Shown: one piece after another, positions 25,226 to 33,891 of the stretch
Layout: each line of letters starts with the position of its first letter
Numbering within the stretch: position 1 is the stretch's first letter
Source: Paenibacillus sp. L3-i20
Lineage (GTDB): Bacteria; Bacillota; Bacilli; Paenibacillales; Paenibacillaceae
Direction of reading: 5' to 3'
Assembly (NCBI RefSeq): GCF_022180385.2
Contig: NZ_BQME02000001.1
Coordinates: forward strand, 1,943,678 to 2,007,677
Length of the DNA stretch: 64,000 nt
The notes under the pieces: model-generated
What the model was told of the DNA's origin: nothing
Seen by the model: the letters and a program-made list of their open reading frames with translations, nothing else
The model's database searches: none
Translations under genes and position numbers: made by a program

Positions 25226-26583
25226 AGATTTTCGCTACTTTCAGTAACTGTGAAAATCGACTCTACCAATATATCCGTCATTTTATCAAGTTCGGCCTCA
25301 GTGCTAGAAAGTGGGGGGATAAATACAATAACATTGCCAAGTGGTCTCGTAAGCATGCCAAGCTCCCTTGCGACTTGGCATACTTGAACACCGATCCGTT
25401 CTGCCCAATCATAGGGTTCACGAGTAGCTTTATCGCGTACAAGCTCAATTCCGATCATTAAACCTTGTTGCCTAACGTCACCGACATGTGAGAAATGCCT
25501 TAGAATTGCGAGTTTTCGCGCTACAAAGTCCGCTTTGGAAACTACATGTTCTACCATATTGCGTTCTTCCATCAACTTAAGGCTAGCCAAAGCAACAGCG
25601 CAGCCAAGTGGATTCCCTGTGAAGGAATGACCGTGAAAAAACGTCTTTTGCTCTTCATAATCGGCATAAAAAGCGTTGTATACCTCATCTGTTGCAAGCG
25701 TTGCTGCTACAGGCAAGTAACCACCAGTCAGCCCTTTTCCGATGACCATCAAATCGGGAGATACGTCTTCGAGATCACATGCAAACATGGTGCCAGTCCG
25801 TCCGAAGCCGGTCGCCACTTCATCAGCTATAAGTAGTACATTATATTGACGACAAAGCGCTGCCATCTCACGCAAACAACCTTGCGGCATAATAATGATG
25901 CCACCTGCACCTTGCACAATTGGCTCTACGATGAGGGCCGCTATTTCTTCGGCACTTGCCTCGAGTAAATCTCGTAATGCCCTTAACGTTGTTTCATTTG
26001 CCCCTTCAGCGCCGCCCTCATGCCGATATGCATTAGGATAAGGAATAACATGAGAAGGGAATAACATCGGACGAAATACTTCATGGTATAGCGGAATTGC
26101 ACCAACACTTACAGCGCCAATTGTATCTCCATGATAAGCCTGATTCATCGTAATAAACGATGTTTTGCTCTTTAATCCTCGATTATGCCAATACTGAAAT
26201 GCCATCTTGATCGCGATTTCAACACCAGTTGCACCTGAATCAGAGTAAAACACTTTTGATAATCGCTCGGGTGTAATTTGGGCTAACTTAGCAGCTAACT
26301 CGATGGCTGGTACGTTAGCCATTCCTAGCAAAGTAGAATGGGCTACCTTACCCAGTTGATCGATAATGGCTTGATTCAATTCTGGAACGTTATGCCCATG
26401 CACATTAAGCCAAACGGAAGAGAAACCATCATAGTAAGCACGCCCTTGGACATCAAATAAGGTCACACCTTCCCCGCGTTCAATAATAAGGGGATCGGAT
26501 AGATTGTATTCTTTCATTTGAGTAAATGGATGCCATACATATTCCTTATTTAAGGAAGCAAGTCGTTTGTAATCGGTTGTCAC
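25222..26583 (-). CDS. bioA: Adenosylmethionine-8-amino-7-oxononanoate aminotransferase
   Basis: 453 aa class III PLP aminotransferase that makes 7,8-diaminopelargonate, normally with SAM as amino donor. Seen: YVWHPFTQMKEY at the N-terminus, GATGVEIAIKMAFQYW, LIADEVATGFGRTG, and the PLP lysine in LMVIGKGLTGGYLP. It begins with GTG preceded by GAGGGTGTG. It is the first gene of the operon and follows the BirA-type operator by only about 23 bases. Confidence 0.96.
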   Translation of the reverse strand: MTTDYKRLASLNKEYVWHPFTQMKEYNLSDPLIIERGEGVTLFDVQGRAYYDGFSSVWLNVHGHNVPELNQAIIDQLGKVAHSTLLGMANVPAIELAAKLAQITPERLSKVFYSDSGATGVEIAIKMAFQYWHNRGLKSKTSFITMNQAYHGDTIGAVSVGAIPLYHEVFRPMLFPSHVIPYPNAYRHEGGAEGANETTLRALRDLLEASAEEIAALIVEPIVQGAGGIIIMPQGCLREMAALCRQYNVLLIADEVATGFGRTGTMFACDLEDVSPDLMVIGKGLTGGYLPVAATLATDEVYNAFYADYEEQKTFFHGHSFTGNPLGCAVALASLKLMEERNMVEHVVSKADFVARKLAILRHFSHVGDVRQQGLMIGIELVRDKATREPYDWAERIGVQVCQVARELGMLTRPLGNVIVFIPPLSSTEAELDKMTDILVESIFTVTESSENL

Positions 26584-26605
26584 GAATAATCACACCCTCA
26601 TTGCA

Positions 26606-26647
26606 TTTATTGTTAACCAATAATAATATTAATTGGTTAACAATAAA
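26606..26647. promoter_or_regulatory. BirA-type biotin operator
   Basis: TTTATTGTTAACCAA (26606-26620) and TTGGTTAACAATAAA (26633-26647) form a perfect inverted repeat with a 12-base spacer. The TTGTTAACC...GGTTAACAA core is the recognised BirA box, at which biotinyl-AMP-bound BirA represses biotin genes. It lies over the bioA promoter. Confidence 0.95.
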
Positions 26648-26654
26648 TGTGCAA
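26626..26654 (-). promoter_or_regulatory. bioA promoter
   Basis: On the minus strand TTGCAC (26654-26649) and TAATAT (26631-26626) are separated by 17 bases. The -10 box lies inside the BirA operator, which explains repression by steric exclusion. Confidence 0.65.
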
Positions 26655-26689
26655 TAGCAGGTAGGGAAGGCAGGGAGTCAGAGCACACC

Positions 26690-27307
26690 CTAATCAATAA
26701 TCGTTTCTTTCGTGGGATCCTCAAGGAATTGGAACATCGTTTTAACTTGTTGTATTGTGTTTCTCTCTAGAGAAAGTGGAGGCAGATCATCATGGGCAAA
26801 AAATTCGACCGCACTTGTTTCTATACCAGTCACGGCTTCGCTCCCAATGATTTCACATTGAATGAAAAATTTGTACACATGATAGGGCTCAGGTGGGTGA
26901 TTATGAAACTTCTTGTCTAGTACAGCTAAAAGGCGAGTTGGTGTAACATCAAATCCGGATTCTTCTTTGATTTCTTTCACGGCTACTTCTGAGGGGGAAT
27001 AGCCAATATCTCCCCAACCTCCCGGTAAAGCCCATGCTCCATCACCTTTTTCACGGACTAAAAGGATTTTATTGTCTCTAAAAACAACACCACGAATATC
27101 AACTTTAGGAGTGGCGTAGCCAATTTCACTAGCAAATAAAAGACTGATCTTTTCTTTACTAACCGTGGTATAGTTGGTTAATATATCGACACTAATATGA
27201 CGCAACTCTTCGTACCGCTCAATGTCGTACACATCCTTGGCATAGGTTAACCCTGTTTGTGCGATCGCTTGAATGTGTTTGGCCCATTCTAACCATTTAG
27301 TTTCCAT
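26690..27307 (-). CDS. Nudix hydrolase with N-terminal NUDIX_4-type helical domain
   Basis: 205 aa. Residues 1-60 are a helical region ending KISLLFASEIGYATPKVDIR, found in ADP-ribose-pyrophosphatase-like Nudix proteins. The Nudix box starts GGWGDIG (96-102), with Glu107 and KEIKEES at 111-117; lysine replaces the usual arginine of REUXEE. I start at ATG 27307, which has AAGGAGAA upstream; this start lies inside the end of the HAD gene, so the two are coupled. The substrate is unknown. Confidence 0.88.
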   Translation of the reverse strand: METKWLEWAKHIQAIAQTGLTYAKDVYDIERYEELRHISVDILTNYTTVSKEKISLLFASEIGYATPKVDIRGVVFRDNKILLVREKGDGAWALPGGWGDIGYSPSEVAVKEIKEESGFDVTPTRLLAVLDKKFHNHPPEPYHVYKFFIQCEIIGSEAVTGIETSAVEFFAHDDLPPLSLERNTIQQVKTMFQFLEDPTKETIID

Positions 27308-27962
27308 GGAGTATGTTCTCCTTCTCAAGTAGTTCACGAAATTCAGCTACACGATTAAAGATACCATCCGGCATAAGATCATAGTCCGGACTTTGGTATG
27401 TAGGCAACCAGCGGACGCCGTAAGTACGCACCCCAGCAGCTACACCTGCCAATATGTCCGCATTACTATCCCCAATAAATATTGCATCTGATTTATCGAT
27501 GTTTAGTATGCTTAGTGCATTGTTGATTCCTTCTGGATCTGGTTTCGCCCGATCAACGTCATCCCCTGTAATAGAGATATCAAAAAAACGTTGCATCATT
27601 AAAGCTTCAGAGGATAATTGAAATGCTCGTCTGCTTTTTCCAGTAATTACGCCTATTATGAGGCCACTTTCTTTTAGAAACTGCAGTAAATCTATAATTT
27701 CCTGATCGTTTTGAAATGTGCCAAAATGCCCTTGCTCATATATGGAATAGTAATCTTCAATAGCCTGTTGAACTAAAGTCTTGTCACTAAAATTTCCGTC
27801 AATGATATCTTCTTCAGTGGGACCAAACATCGCAACAAGCTCATCATTCGAAACGTCTCTATTATCGTACTGTTTAAATACGGTTTTAAATGCATGAAAT
27901 GATAGTGGTAGAGTATCAGCAAGTGTGCCGTCAAAATCAAATAAGACAACCTTGATTGACAT
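27297..27962 (-). CDS. HAD-superfamily phosphatase (PpaX/Gph-like)
   Basis: 221 aa. The catalytic motif DFDGTLADT is at residues 8-16, motif II is ITGKS, motif III has Lys in RAKPDP and motif IV is GDSNADI. The helical cap inserted after motif I fits pyrophosphatase PpaX or phosphoglycolate phosphatase relatives. GGGAGTGA sits 7 bases before ATG 27962. It overlaps the following Nudix gene by 11 bases; together they may form a house-cleaning pair for phosphorylated metabolites. Confidence 0.9.
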   Translation of the reverse strand: MSIKVVLFDFDGTLADTLPLSFHAFKTVFKQYDNRDVSNDELVAMFGPTEEDIIDGNFSDKTLVQQAIEDYYSIYEQGHFGTFQNDQEIIDLLQFLKESGLIIGVITGKSRRAFQLSSEALMMQRFFDISITGDDVDRAKPDPEGINNALSILNIDKSDAIFIGDSNADILAGVAAGVRTYGVRWLPTYQSPDYDLMPDGIFNRVAEFRELLEKENILHGN

Positions 27963-28269
27963 AATAAGGTCACTCCCTTGTATGGTTGGATGCAATAACC
28001 ACTATTATAGCAGAGTAATTTCATAATATTTACTTTTATAACAAAAACAACACACAGAAATAACCGTTTCCAAAGGGAATAAGAGGTTTGCAAATCTACG
28101 ATTTTGAAGACAAGAGGTGAGTCATCCCTACACCACCATCAAATTAAATTAATAGTGCCCTTTTGGTCGAATTTTCCTTATAATTGAATGTGGATAGTAT
28201 ATTCGAAGCGATCGAACCTATTTTGAAGTTAAAGCTTGATTAAGTGCATAAGAGAAAAGGAATGGAATC
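27963..28269. other. Intergenic region between divergent HAD and kinase genes
   Basis: No gene is seen. A TATAAT box at 28179-28184 may belong to the promoter of the kinase gene, but no -35 box is found at a standard distance. Confidence 0.35.
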
Positions 28270-29580
28270 ATGAAATTTACGAAATTATATGCACATAAAA
28301 GAATTCTATTTTTTATTATCGTTTCATCTTTTGTACTAGGTTTGCTTACGATTTCTAGATTAGTCGTGTCCTACTATTCAACCGACAAATCGGCTCAGGT
28401 TGCTCTTGCGAAGCAATACATAGCAATTGCCGATGATATTGCCAGTGGGATTGATAAACAGGCCTATCAAAACTATTTGAAAACGAAAAAGAAGGATGAG
28501 AACTGGAGTAAAACAAAGAACTACTTAGAGGAATACCGCCATCGGATCAATGCGGTCTATGTTTACACGTTAATGTTGGACGAAAGTAACGTCTCCAAAA
28601 ATACAGTAGTCGCAACGCCACCGAACACAAAAGAGTTTCTATTTGGTTCATCGTGCACAGTTCCACCTGAACAAGTAAGAAGGGCAAAGGGTGGTCATAG
28701 TTACTTTACGGGCATTATTGGTGACGATCATAGTGGCTATTACTTATCCGTAGGTGTACCTTTTTACGGGGACGATGGTAACATTCTTGGTGTCGTGGGA
28801 ATAGATATTGATGCGAAGGAATTAAAATCAGTAAGCAGCCAAGTTGTAAAAAGTAATATGTTTATTTTTGTTATCGATATATTATTTGCTTTAGCACTGT
28901 TGATTGTTGTGTTTGTCTTAAATAAATGGTACAAAAACCGCATGAAGCATGATTTGAAAGAAACAGAAAAGATGTATATATCCGAGCTTGGCAAAATAAT
29001 TGACACGATTAAATCAAGCCGACATGATTTGAAAAATCATCTGCAAGTACTATATGGTTTAATGGATATCAAATCGTATGATCGAGCGAGAGACTATTTA
29101 AGAGGTATGGCATTAGAATCTAAAAGATTAGATTTATCATTACAAATCAAAAATCCTGTTCTAATGGTTTTATTTCAAAGTAAATGGGAGCTTGCTCAGT
29201 CGAAAAACATACATATTCATTTCGAAACCGATCTTAATGATTTCAGTCGGGTTGAATCTATGGATTTGGTGAGAATTTTCGCTAATCTTATCGATAATGC
29301 CATTGAAGCGATGGATTCAAATCCGCAAGAGGATGCTGAACCTATTCAGGTTGTTTGTAAATCGTTTGGGACCAAATACGTATTCGCTGTGGAGAATCCA
29401 GCAGAGCTTTCGAGCCAAGATGAGAAGAGACTATTCCAGTACGGTTTTACAACGCAAAATAATAGGGATGGTTTGAGAGGCAACGGACTTACGATTATTA
29501 AAAGAACGGTTGAGCAATATCAGGGCGATATATATTTTCAATATGAACAAGGGAAAATATTAATTAGAATCACGTTATAA
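28270..29580 (+). CDS. Orphan GHKL/SpoOB-type sensor histidine kinase
   Basis: 436 aa. Helices at about 11-33 and 197-218 bracket an extracellular Cache/PAS-like sensor of about 160 residues. A cytoplasmic helix pair follows with RHDLKNH (251-257, phospho-acceptor His252), the signature of the CitA/NatK/AgrC kinase group, then a GHKL ATPase with NLIDNAIEAM and GLRGNGL. No response regulator is adjacent, which is unusual for this group. AAAGGAATGG precedes the start. The ligand is unknown; Cache-type pockets often bind carboxylates, amino acids or cations. Confidence 0.87.
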   Translation: MKFTKLYAHKRILFFIIVSSFVLGLLTISRLVVSYYSTDKSAQVALAKQYIAIADDIASGIDKQAYQNYLKTKKKDENWSKTKNYLEEYRHRINAVYVYTLMLDESNVSKNTVVATPPNTKEFLFGSSCTVPPEQVRRAKGGHSYFTGIIGDDHSGYYLSVGVPFYGDDGNILGVVGIDIDAKELKSVSSQVVKSNMFIFVIDILFALALLIVVFVLNKWYKNRMKHDLKETEKMYISELGKIIDTIKSSRHDLKNHLQVLYGLMDIKSYDRARDYLRGMALESKRLDLSLQIKNPVLMVLFQSKWELAQSKNIHIHFETDLNDFSRVESMDLVRIFANLIDNAIEAMDSNPQEDAEPIQVVCKSFGTKYVFAVENPAELSSQDEKRLFQYGFTTQNNRDGLRGNGLTIIKRTVEQYQGDIYFQYEQGKILIRITL

Positions 29581-29585
29581 AACAA

Positions 29586-29634
29586 TTACGTTCCGTTATA
29601 AATAACAACAAAAATATCTTATAACGGAACGTAA
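29586..29634 (+). terminator. Terminator-like 16-bp inverted repeat after the kinase
   Basis: TTACGTTCCGTTATAA at 29586-29601 and its perfect complement at 29619-29634 flank a 17-base loop. There is no long T-run. Confidence 0.6.
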
Positions 29635-29833
29635 AGGGGCTGTTCCAAAACAGTTTTGCTGGCTAGAACAAACGGAGTAAGACATATGCTGGAGAAGCGA
29701 TAGCGTACGCCTTTGTATCCGAATTCCATCCATAACCTTTCTAAATCAAGGAATTTGGATTGATCAACGATCGGAAGCATATGTCTTGCACAGTTTGAAC
29801 GATAGCCATGCATGCTGGGACAGCCTCTTTTTT
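29635..29833. repeat. Candidate non-coding interspersed element with imperfect terminal inverted repeats
   Basis: A segment of about 190 bases is bounded by GGGGCTGTTCC and GGGACAGCCTC, which are inverted repeats matching at 9 of 11 positions. Inside, AGACATATGCT (about 29682) and AGCATATGTCT (about 29777) form a second, perfect inverted pair. A T-run follows the right end. The minus strand is open for 64 codons but reads as low-quality protein. The layout resembles a MITE or a large folded RNA element. No second copy occurs in this window. Confidence 0.4.
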
Positions 29834-29852
29834 TCGTTAGGAAAGTTGGTTA

Positions 29853-29881
29853 TTGACTGCGGTTAATAAGTGGGATATTAT
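29853..29881 (+). promoter_or_regulatory. Promoter of the tetR-family gene
   Basis: TTGACT at 29853-29858, a 17-base spacer, and TATTAT at 29876-29881 match a sigma-A promoter. The palindromic operator begins 3 bases later and covers the expected transcription start. Confidence 0.75.
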
Positions 29882-29883
29882 TA

Positions 29884-29901
29884 TGTCAGTGATCACTGAC
29901 A
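29884..29901. promoter_or_regulatory. TetR-type operator, perfect 18-bp palindrome
   Basis: TGTCAGTGATCACTGACA is identical to its own reverse complement. It lies just after the -10 box of the TetR-family gene promoter, an ideal site for autorepression. Confidence 0.85.
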
Positions 29902-29926
29902 GTTGATTTTGGAAGGCGGAACGTGA

Positions 29927-30517
29927 ATGAGCAATGACACGAAGTTAAGCAGCGATGAGCGGCTTATGCTGGCAGCAATTAGCCTGATCTCGGAAAAAGG
30001 TTATAACGGAGCTACTACGCTAGAAATTGCTGCAACTGCTGGTTTAAGTGAAAAGACATTGTTCCGGCGCTTCACAAGTAAGCAGAACCTTCTAGAGCAT
30101 GCCTTCGATCGGTATCATTATGCAGAAGAGATGAGAAAGCTTTTTCAAGAAAAACTCGTGTGGGACTTGCATACGGATTTGCTCTTGATCTGCCGAACGT
30201 ATCATGAAATTATGAACCGTAATCGGAAGATGATTCAGATTAGTATGAAGGAAGAAATTAACCTGCCAGGTTTTAAAGAACGAACAAAGAAGCATCCCGA
30301 GCAGCTTCTGGAGTTTCTAACTAGTTATTTCGTTGATATGGCGGAGAAGGGCAAGGTCATCAGCAGAAATCCAAAGATGGATGCCTTTTCATTTATGATG
30401 GCGAATTTTGGCGCATTTATAAACGATCTAGGGCTGCAATGTAACTATCCGACAATTACAATGGACGATTTCATAACGGAAAGTGTAGATCTATTCACTA
30501 GGGCTTTAACTCCCTAG
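29927..30517 (+). CDS. TetR/AcrR-family repressor
   Basis: 196 aa. The N-terminal helix-turn-helix includes LISEKGYNGATTLEIAATAG and LSEKTLFRRFTSKQNLLEHA. The all-helical C-terminal half is the ligand/dimer domain. GGAAGGCGG precedes the start. A perfect palindrome overlies its promoter and a 14/18-matching copy precedes the MFS pump gene downstream, so it most likely represses itself and the pump until a toxic compound binds. The ligand is unknown. A small terminator overlaps its stop codon. Confidence 0.92.
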   Translation: MSNDTKLSSDERLMLAAISLISEKGYNGATTLEIAATAGLSEKTLFRRFTSKQNLLEHAFDRYHYAEEMRKLFQEKLVWDLHTDLLLICRTYHEIMNRNRKMIQISMKEEINLPGFKERTKKHPEQLLEFLTSYFVDMAEKGKVISRNPKMDAFSFMMANFGAFINDLGLQCNYPTITMDDFITESVDLFTRALTP

Positions 30518-30523
30518 TTTTTT
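30498..30523 (+). terminator. Small terminator overlapping the tetR stop codon
   Basis: CTAGGG and CCCTAG with an 8-base loop are followed by six T residues. The right arm contains the TAG stop codon. It should partly separate expression of the repressor and the pump. Confidence 0.7.
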
Positions 30524-30534
30524 AATAGAAATAA

Positions 30535-30552
30535 TGACAGTAAGTACTGACA
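30535..30552. promoter_or_regulatory. Second, imperfect TetR-type operator before the MFS gene
   Basis: TGACAGTAAGTACTGACA matches the perfect upstream palindrome at 14 of 18 positions, with the right half-site CTGACA conserved. It lies 22 bases before the MFS start codon. Confidence 0.6.
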
Positions 30553-30573
30553 GGCAAATTAGGAGTGAGAAAA

Positions 30574-31965
30574 ATGAATACAAAAGAATTACAACGCACA
30601 GGTGAAAAGTTGATGATGGTCATGGTGTTTACATTAATTATTTCGATGATGAGTGCATTAATGTTTAACATCGTTCTCCCTGATATTAGTAAGGAATTTA
30701 ATTTATCTATTGCAGAGGTAAGTTGGTTCTCATCCGCATATGCGCTCATTTATGCTATTGGAACGGTTACTTATGGCAAGCTTGCTGATCGATTTAAGTT
30801 GAAAAACTTACTTACTTTTGGGTTGCTTATGTTTGTATTTGGCTCGTTGATCGGACTTTTATCAGAAACTTTTTGGCTTGCGCTTGTTGGGAGATGCCTG
30901 CAGTCATTAGGAGCTGCTTCTATCCCGGCAACTGCCATGCTCATTCCAATACGTTTCTTTGCGCCAGAGCGCAGAGGATCGGCACTAGGCATGACCGCAG
31001 TTGGCTTGGCAATTGGTAGTGCACTAGGACCAGTTATATCCGTCGTAATTGTCAGTGTTGCTCATTGGCGGTGGTTGTTCGCAGTACCTTTCCTGATTGT
31101 ATTGACTATTCCGTTTTATCGTAAGTATTTGGGCAATGATGTAGGAACGGCAACGGGGAAGTTTGATTGGATTGGCGGAAGTCTGCTAGGAATAATGGTA
31201 GCTTTATTACTGCTGTCAGTTACGAATGAATCTTGGTTGATTATGCTGGGTAGTTTACTCGCACTCCTATTGTTTATTGTCCGAATTCGCAAAGCGGGGG
31301 ACCCATTCATTCAGCCTAGCTTATTCAAAAATCGTAAATATACGCTGGTGCTTCCGATTACTTTCTTATTAAACGGGATGGGATTGTCTCTCTATTTCCT
31401 AAGTCCATTGCTGCTTTCAACAGTGCAGCAACTTCCTTCTAGCTGGATTGGTTTTGTGATGGTGCCTGCTGCTGTAGCTTCTGCCCTCATGGGGAGAAGA
31501 GGTGGCAGGTTAGCAGATTCGAAAGGAAACTCTTATTTGTTTTATCTCTCATCAGCGCTGTTAATGATATGTTTTGTGTTGCTTTCAACGTTCACGACAA
31601 GCTCAGCTGTATTTATTGCCCTCTTCTTAATTTTCGGTAATGTGGGGCAATCCTTTATACTAATCGCTTTGTCTAATTCAGTCTCAAGAGTGTTGCCCAA
31701 AGAACAAGTTGGAGTTGGGATGGGATTGTTCTTCATGCTGAATTTCATTTCTCAAAGCATTTCGACCGGCGTATTAAGCAAGGTGGTCGCTCTAGGTTCA
31801 GATACGCTATGGAATCCAGCGGGTAGTCAATCAGGTGGTTTTGTGTTCAGCAATATCTTTTTGGTTATAGCAGTTCTGCAGGTTCTCACTATGATTTTTT
31901 ACTACTACCAGTTTGGTAGAGAGAGTAGTAAAGATATAGAGTCAAAAGAGCTGAAAATAGCGTAA
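30574..31965 (+). CDS. MFS drug exporter (DHA2/Tet(L)-like)
   Basis: 463 aa membrane protein with about fourteen hydrophobic helices. The motif-A loop GKLADRFKLKNLL follows helix 2, and motif C (VGLAIGSALGPVISVVIV) is in helix 5, typical of proton-driven antiporters. I start at ATG 30574, with AGGAG 8 bases upstream. The TetR-family gene just upstream and the operator-like sequence at 30535-30552 imply induction by its substrates. Substrate range cannot be predicted. Confidence 0.9.
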   Translation: MNTKELQRTGEKLMMVMVFTLIISMMSALMFNIVLPDISKEFNLSIAEVSWFSSAYALIYAIGTVTYGKLADRFKLKNLLTFGLLMFVFGSLIGLLSETFWLALVGRCLQSLGAASIPATAMLIPIRFFAPERRGSALGMTAVGLAIGSALGPVISVVIVSVAHWRWLFAVPFLIVLTIPFYRKYLGNDVGTATGKFDWIGGSLLGIMVALLLLSVTNESWLIMLGSLLALLLFIVRIRKAGDPFIQPSLFKNRKYTLVLPITFLLNGMGLSLYFLSPLLLSTVQQLPSSWIGFVMVPAAVASALMGRRGGRLADSKGNSYLFYLSSALLMICFVLLSTFTTSSAVFIALFLIFGNVGQSFILIALSNSVSRVLPKEQVGVGMGLFFMLNFISQSISTGVLSKVVALGSDTLWNPAGSQSGGFVFSNIFLVIAVLQVLTMIFYYYQFGRESSKDIESKELKIA

Positions 31966-32027
31966 AGCATCGAAATAGTAATAACTATTTGAGAGAAGAC
32001 TTAAGGAACAGACATTTCTGTGCAAAA

Positions 32028-32069
32028 GAATAAGCTGACGTCGGAATGAATACGGCGCCAGCTTATTTC
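32028..32069. terminator. Terminator between the MFS pump and chitinase genes
   Basis: AATAAGCTG and CAGCTTATT with inner partial pairing form a hairpin between convergent genes, flanked by A-rich and T-rich sequence. Confidence 0.75.
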
Positions 32070-32106
32070 ATTCTCTTATTGAGAGCTTCGCTCTAAGACA
32101 TCCCTG

Positions 32107-33495
32107 TTAGAACGGGCTCATACCAATCGTATTCACCTTTTCACCAGTAATAGAGACACTCATCTTAGTAGTGATGTCACGATAGTGACCTACGCGGCGA
32201 CCAACACGGTAGTCGGTTTCGTCTTTGTTGCCTTCAAAGTTGCCGTTAATGATCATAATAGTAACGCCAAAGCCCGCAGGCGTTAATCCTTTCGTAATAT
32301 CTGTTGCAGAAGGAGTCCAGTTTCCAACGATGACATCATGTGCTGATGGCTTCGGCGGTTGTGGTGTCATCCAGAACAGGATTGCTGTCATAAAACCTAA
32401 CTTTCCATCGTTTACAATAAGTTCAGGATTTTGAAGCAGCGTATCCTTTGTTCCGTAAATAATGCCACTGATCAAACCATAATTATAGTTCCAGCTAAGT
32501 TGAATCGGTCCACGGCCATGATAAGATTTGCCTGCAACTGGCGGGAAGTCAGCATGTGCTGCAATATAGCTGGTCGCTGTTGAGTTAATATAAGCAACTT
32601 CTTCATTCCAGAACAATCCCCAACTTAGTTCACCGCCAGGAGCTGTCGCCCAGCCTCCGCCTGTTTCATGTGCAATATTTGCAAGGAATGCTGCCAACTC
32701 ACGTTTACGATTTACCGCGGAGCCTTCTTTAATAAAGGAGCCGAAGTCCACTGTTTTGGAGACGATTGGAACGTTTAAGTTCCAAGATTGGTTAAAGTCG
32801 GCATTTTGATAAACCAATGTTTCAGTTTTTGTTGTTTTATTTAAACGGAATACACGGTTGTTCCAAGTAGCGCCTTGACGATATTCAAGCTTATACTTAA
32901 TGTTCGCAACATCCGTTACTGCGGCAATCAAGTTACTATAGGAGTAGTAGTCTGTTTGGCCAGGCTTATAATACGTTTTACTAGCGGCAAAAGTATGCCA
33001 TGCTGGGGTACCGATACGCATTGGGAACAATTCTTCATATTGCGTCTGAGGCAAAGCGGCTTGTACTGCCGCTACCGCATTAGCTGGTGAAAATTGTGGG
33101 TCAATACCGCCCCATGAGGCTGTAATTTGAGTATCTGTCAGAACACGGCTTTGACCTACTGCAAGGTCATTACCACCGCCACCACCACTACCGCCGCTAG
33201 CTGTACCTGGACCAAGCAATAACCAAGGGGAGCTAGAAGCATCACCCGCACCCGGAGTATCTCCCTGATTCCACCATTTAGCCTTGTACACATTACCGTT
33301 ATGGAAGACTTGATGATCAGGTAAATACACTTGGGTTGCCACCCAAGTAGTGGCGGTTAGTGAAGCCACCTGCTGTTGCCCTCCATTAGCTGAGACTTTT
33401 AATGTAACCGCTTCCAAAGATGTTAATACTAAAAGTGATGACAGAACTATGACGCTAAAGCGAATAATGCCCTTGCCTAACAATTTCGACTTCAT
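32107..33495 (-). CDS. Secreted GH19 chitinase-like enzyme with N-terminal CBM5/12
   Basis: 462 aa. A signal peptide (about 1-37) is followed by a CBM5/12-type chitin-binding module (about 47-95: WVATQVYLPDHQVFHNGNVY, then KAKWWNQGDTPG), a Gly/Ser-rich linker and a GH19 catalytic region. The probable catalytic acid is Glu277 in AHETGGG and the second Glu is in WNEE (about 298-299). GH19 enzymes invert on beta-1,4-GlcNAc chains. I start at ATG 33495, with AGGAGG 7 bases upstream. It shares about two thirds of its sequence with the paralogue at 35475-36740 and a conserved element upstream. Confidence 0.92.
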   Translation of the reverse strand: MKSKLLGKGIIRFSVIVLSSLLVLTSLEAVTLKVSANGGQQQVASLTATTWVATQVYLPDHQVFHNGNVYKAKWWNQGDTPGAGDASSSPWLLLGPGTASGGSGGGGGNDLAVGQSRVLTDTQITASWGGIDPQFSPANAVAAVQAALPQTQYEELFPMRIGTPAWHTFAASKTYYKPGQTDYYSYSNLIAAVTDVANIKYKLEYRQGATWNNRVFRLNKTTKTETLVYQNADFNQSWNLNVPIVSKTVDFGSFIKEGSAVNRKRELAAFLANIAHETGGGWATAPGGELSWGLFWNEEVAYINSTATSYIAAHADFPPVAGKSYHGRGPIQLSWNYNYGLISGIIYGTKDTLLQNPELIVNDGKLGFMTAILFWMTPQPPKPSAHDVIVGNWTPSATDITKGLTPAGFGVTIMIINGNFEGNKDETDYRVGRRVGHYRDITTKMSVSITGEKVNTIGMSPF

Positions 33496-33536
33496 ACACA
33501 TCCTCCTCATAGTGGTGAATCTGATTGCAATAATAG

Positions 33537-33573
33537 TATAGTAAACGGGAAAACTGTTATCTATATGTATAAT
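33537..33573 (-). promoter_or_regulatory. Element shared by both GH19 genes (copy 1)
   Basis: On the minus strand ATTATACATATAGATAAC (33573-33556), 10 variable bases, then TTTACTATA (33545-33537), ending 41 bases before the chitinase start codon. The paralogue has the same two blocks with the same spacing and almost the same distance. TACTAT may be a -10 box; no TTGACA-like -35 box is present, so activator-dependent transcription is likely. Confidence 0.65.
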
Positions 33574-33683
33574 TTACTATATTTATAGAACTTTAGATAT
33601 GATCTGTAGAAAAATATTACAAATTAGTAGGTAGATAGATGTGAGTATTAAGATGCAGACCGAAAAAGTCGGACTGCATGTCA

Positions 33684-33794
33684 CTATTTGCATTCATTGT
33701 CCGTTAATGCGTCAGCGAGTTCCCATGTCTGTCGTGACTCCTTAATAAAGCCATCCACTTCTAATTTCCGAAGCTGCTGAATCGCGCTTATCAG
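33684..33794 (-). pseudogene. Short coding remnant with downstream hairpin
   Basis: A minus-strand open stretch without a start codon encodes LISAIQQLRKLEVDGFIKES, then RQTWELADALTDNECK and a stop. It reads like a genuine C-terminus, of unknown family. A hairpin (ATGCAG/CTGCAT with CCGA/TCGG) follows at 33652-33681, as a terminator of the lost gene would. The rest of 33574-33891 shows nothing else. Confidence 0.3.
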
Positions 33795-33891
33795 TTACGC
33801 CTCACCTACGCTCCGTAAGGAGGTTGCTTGTAGGCCGAAGAAGGTTCAAACTATAAATATATGGTTAGGACTTCTGAATGGGGATTTGTTT

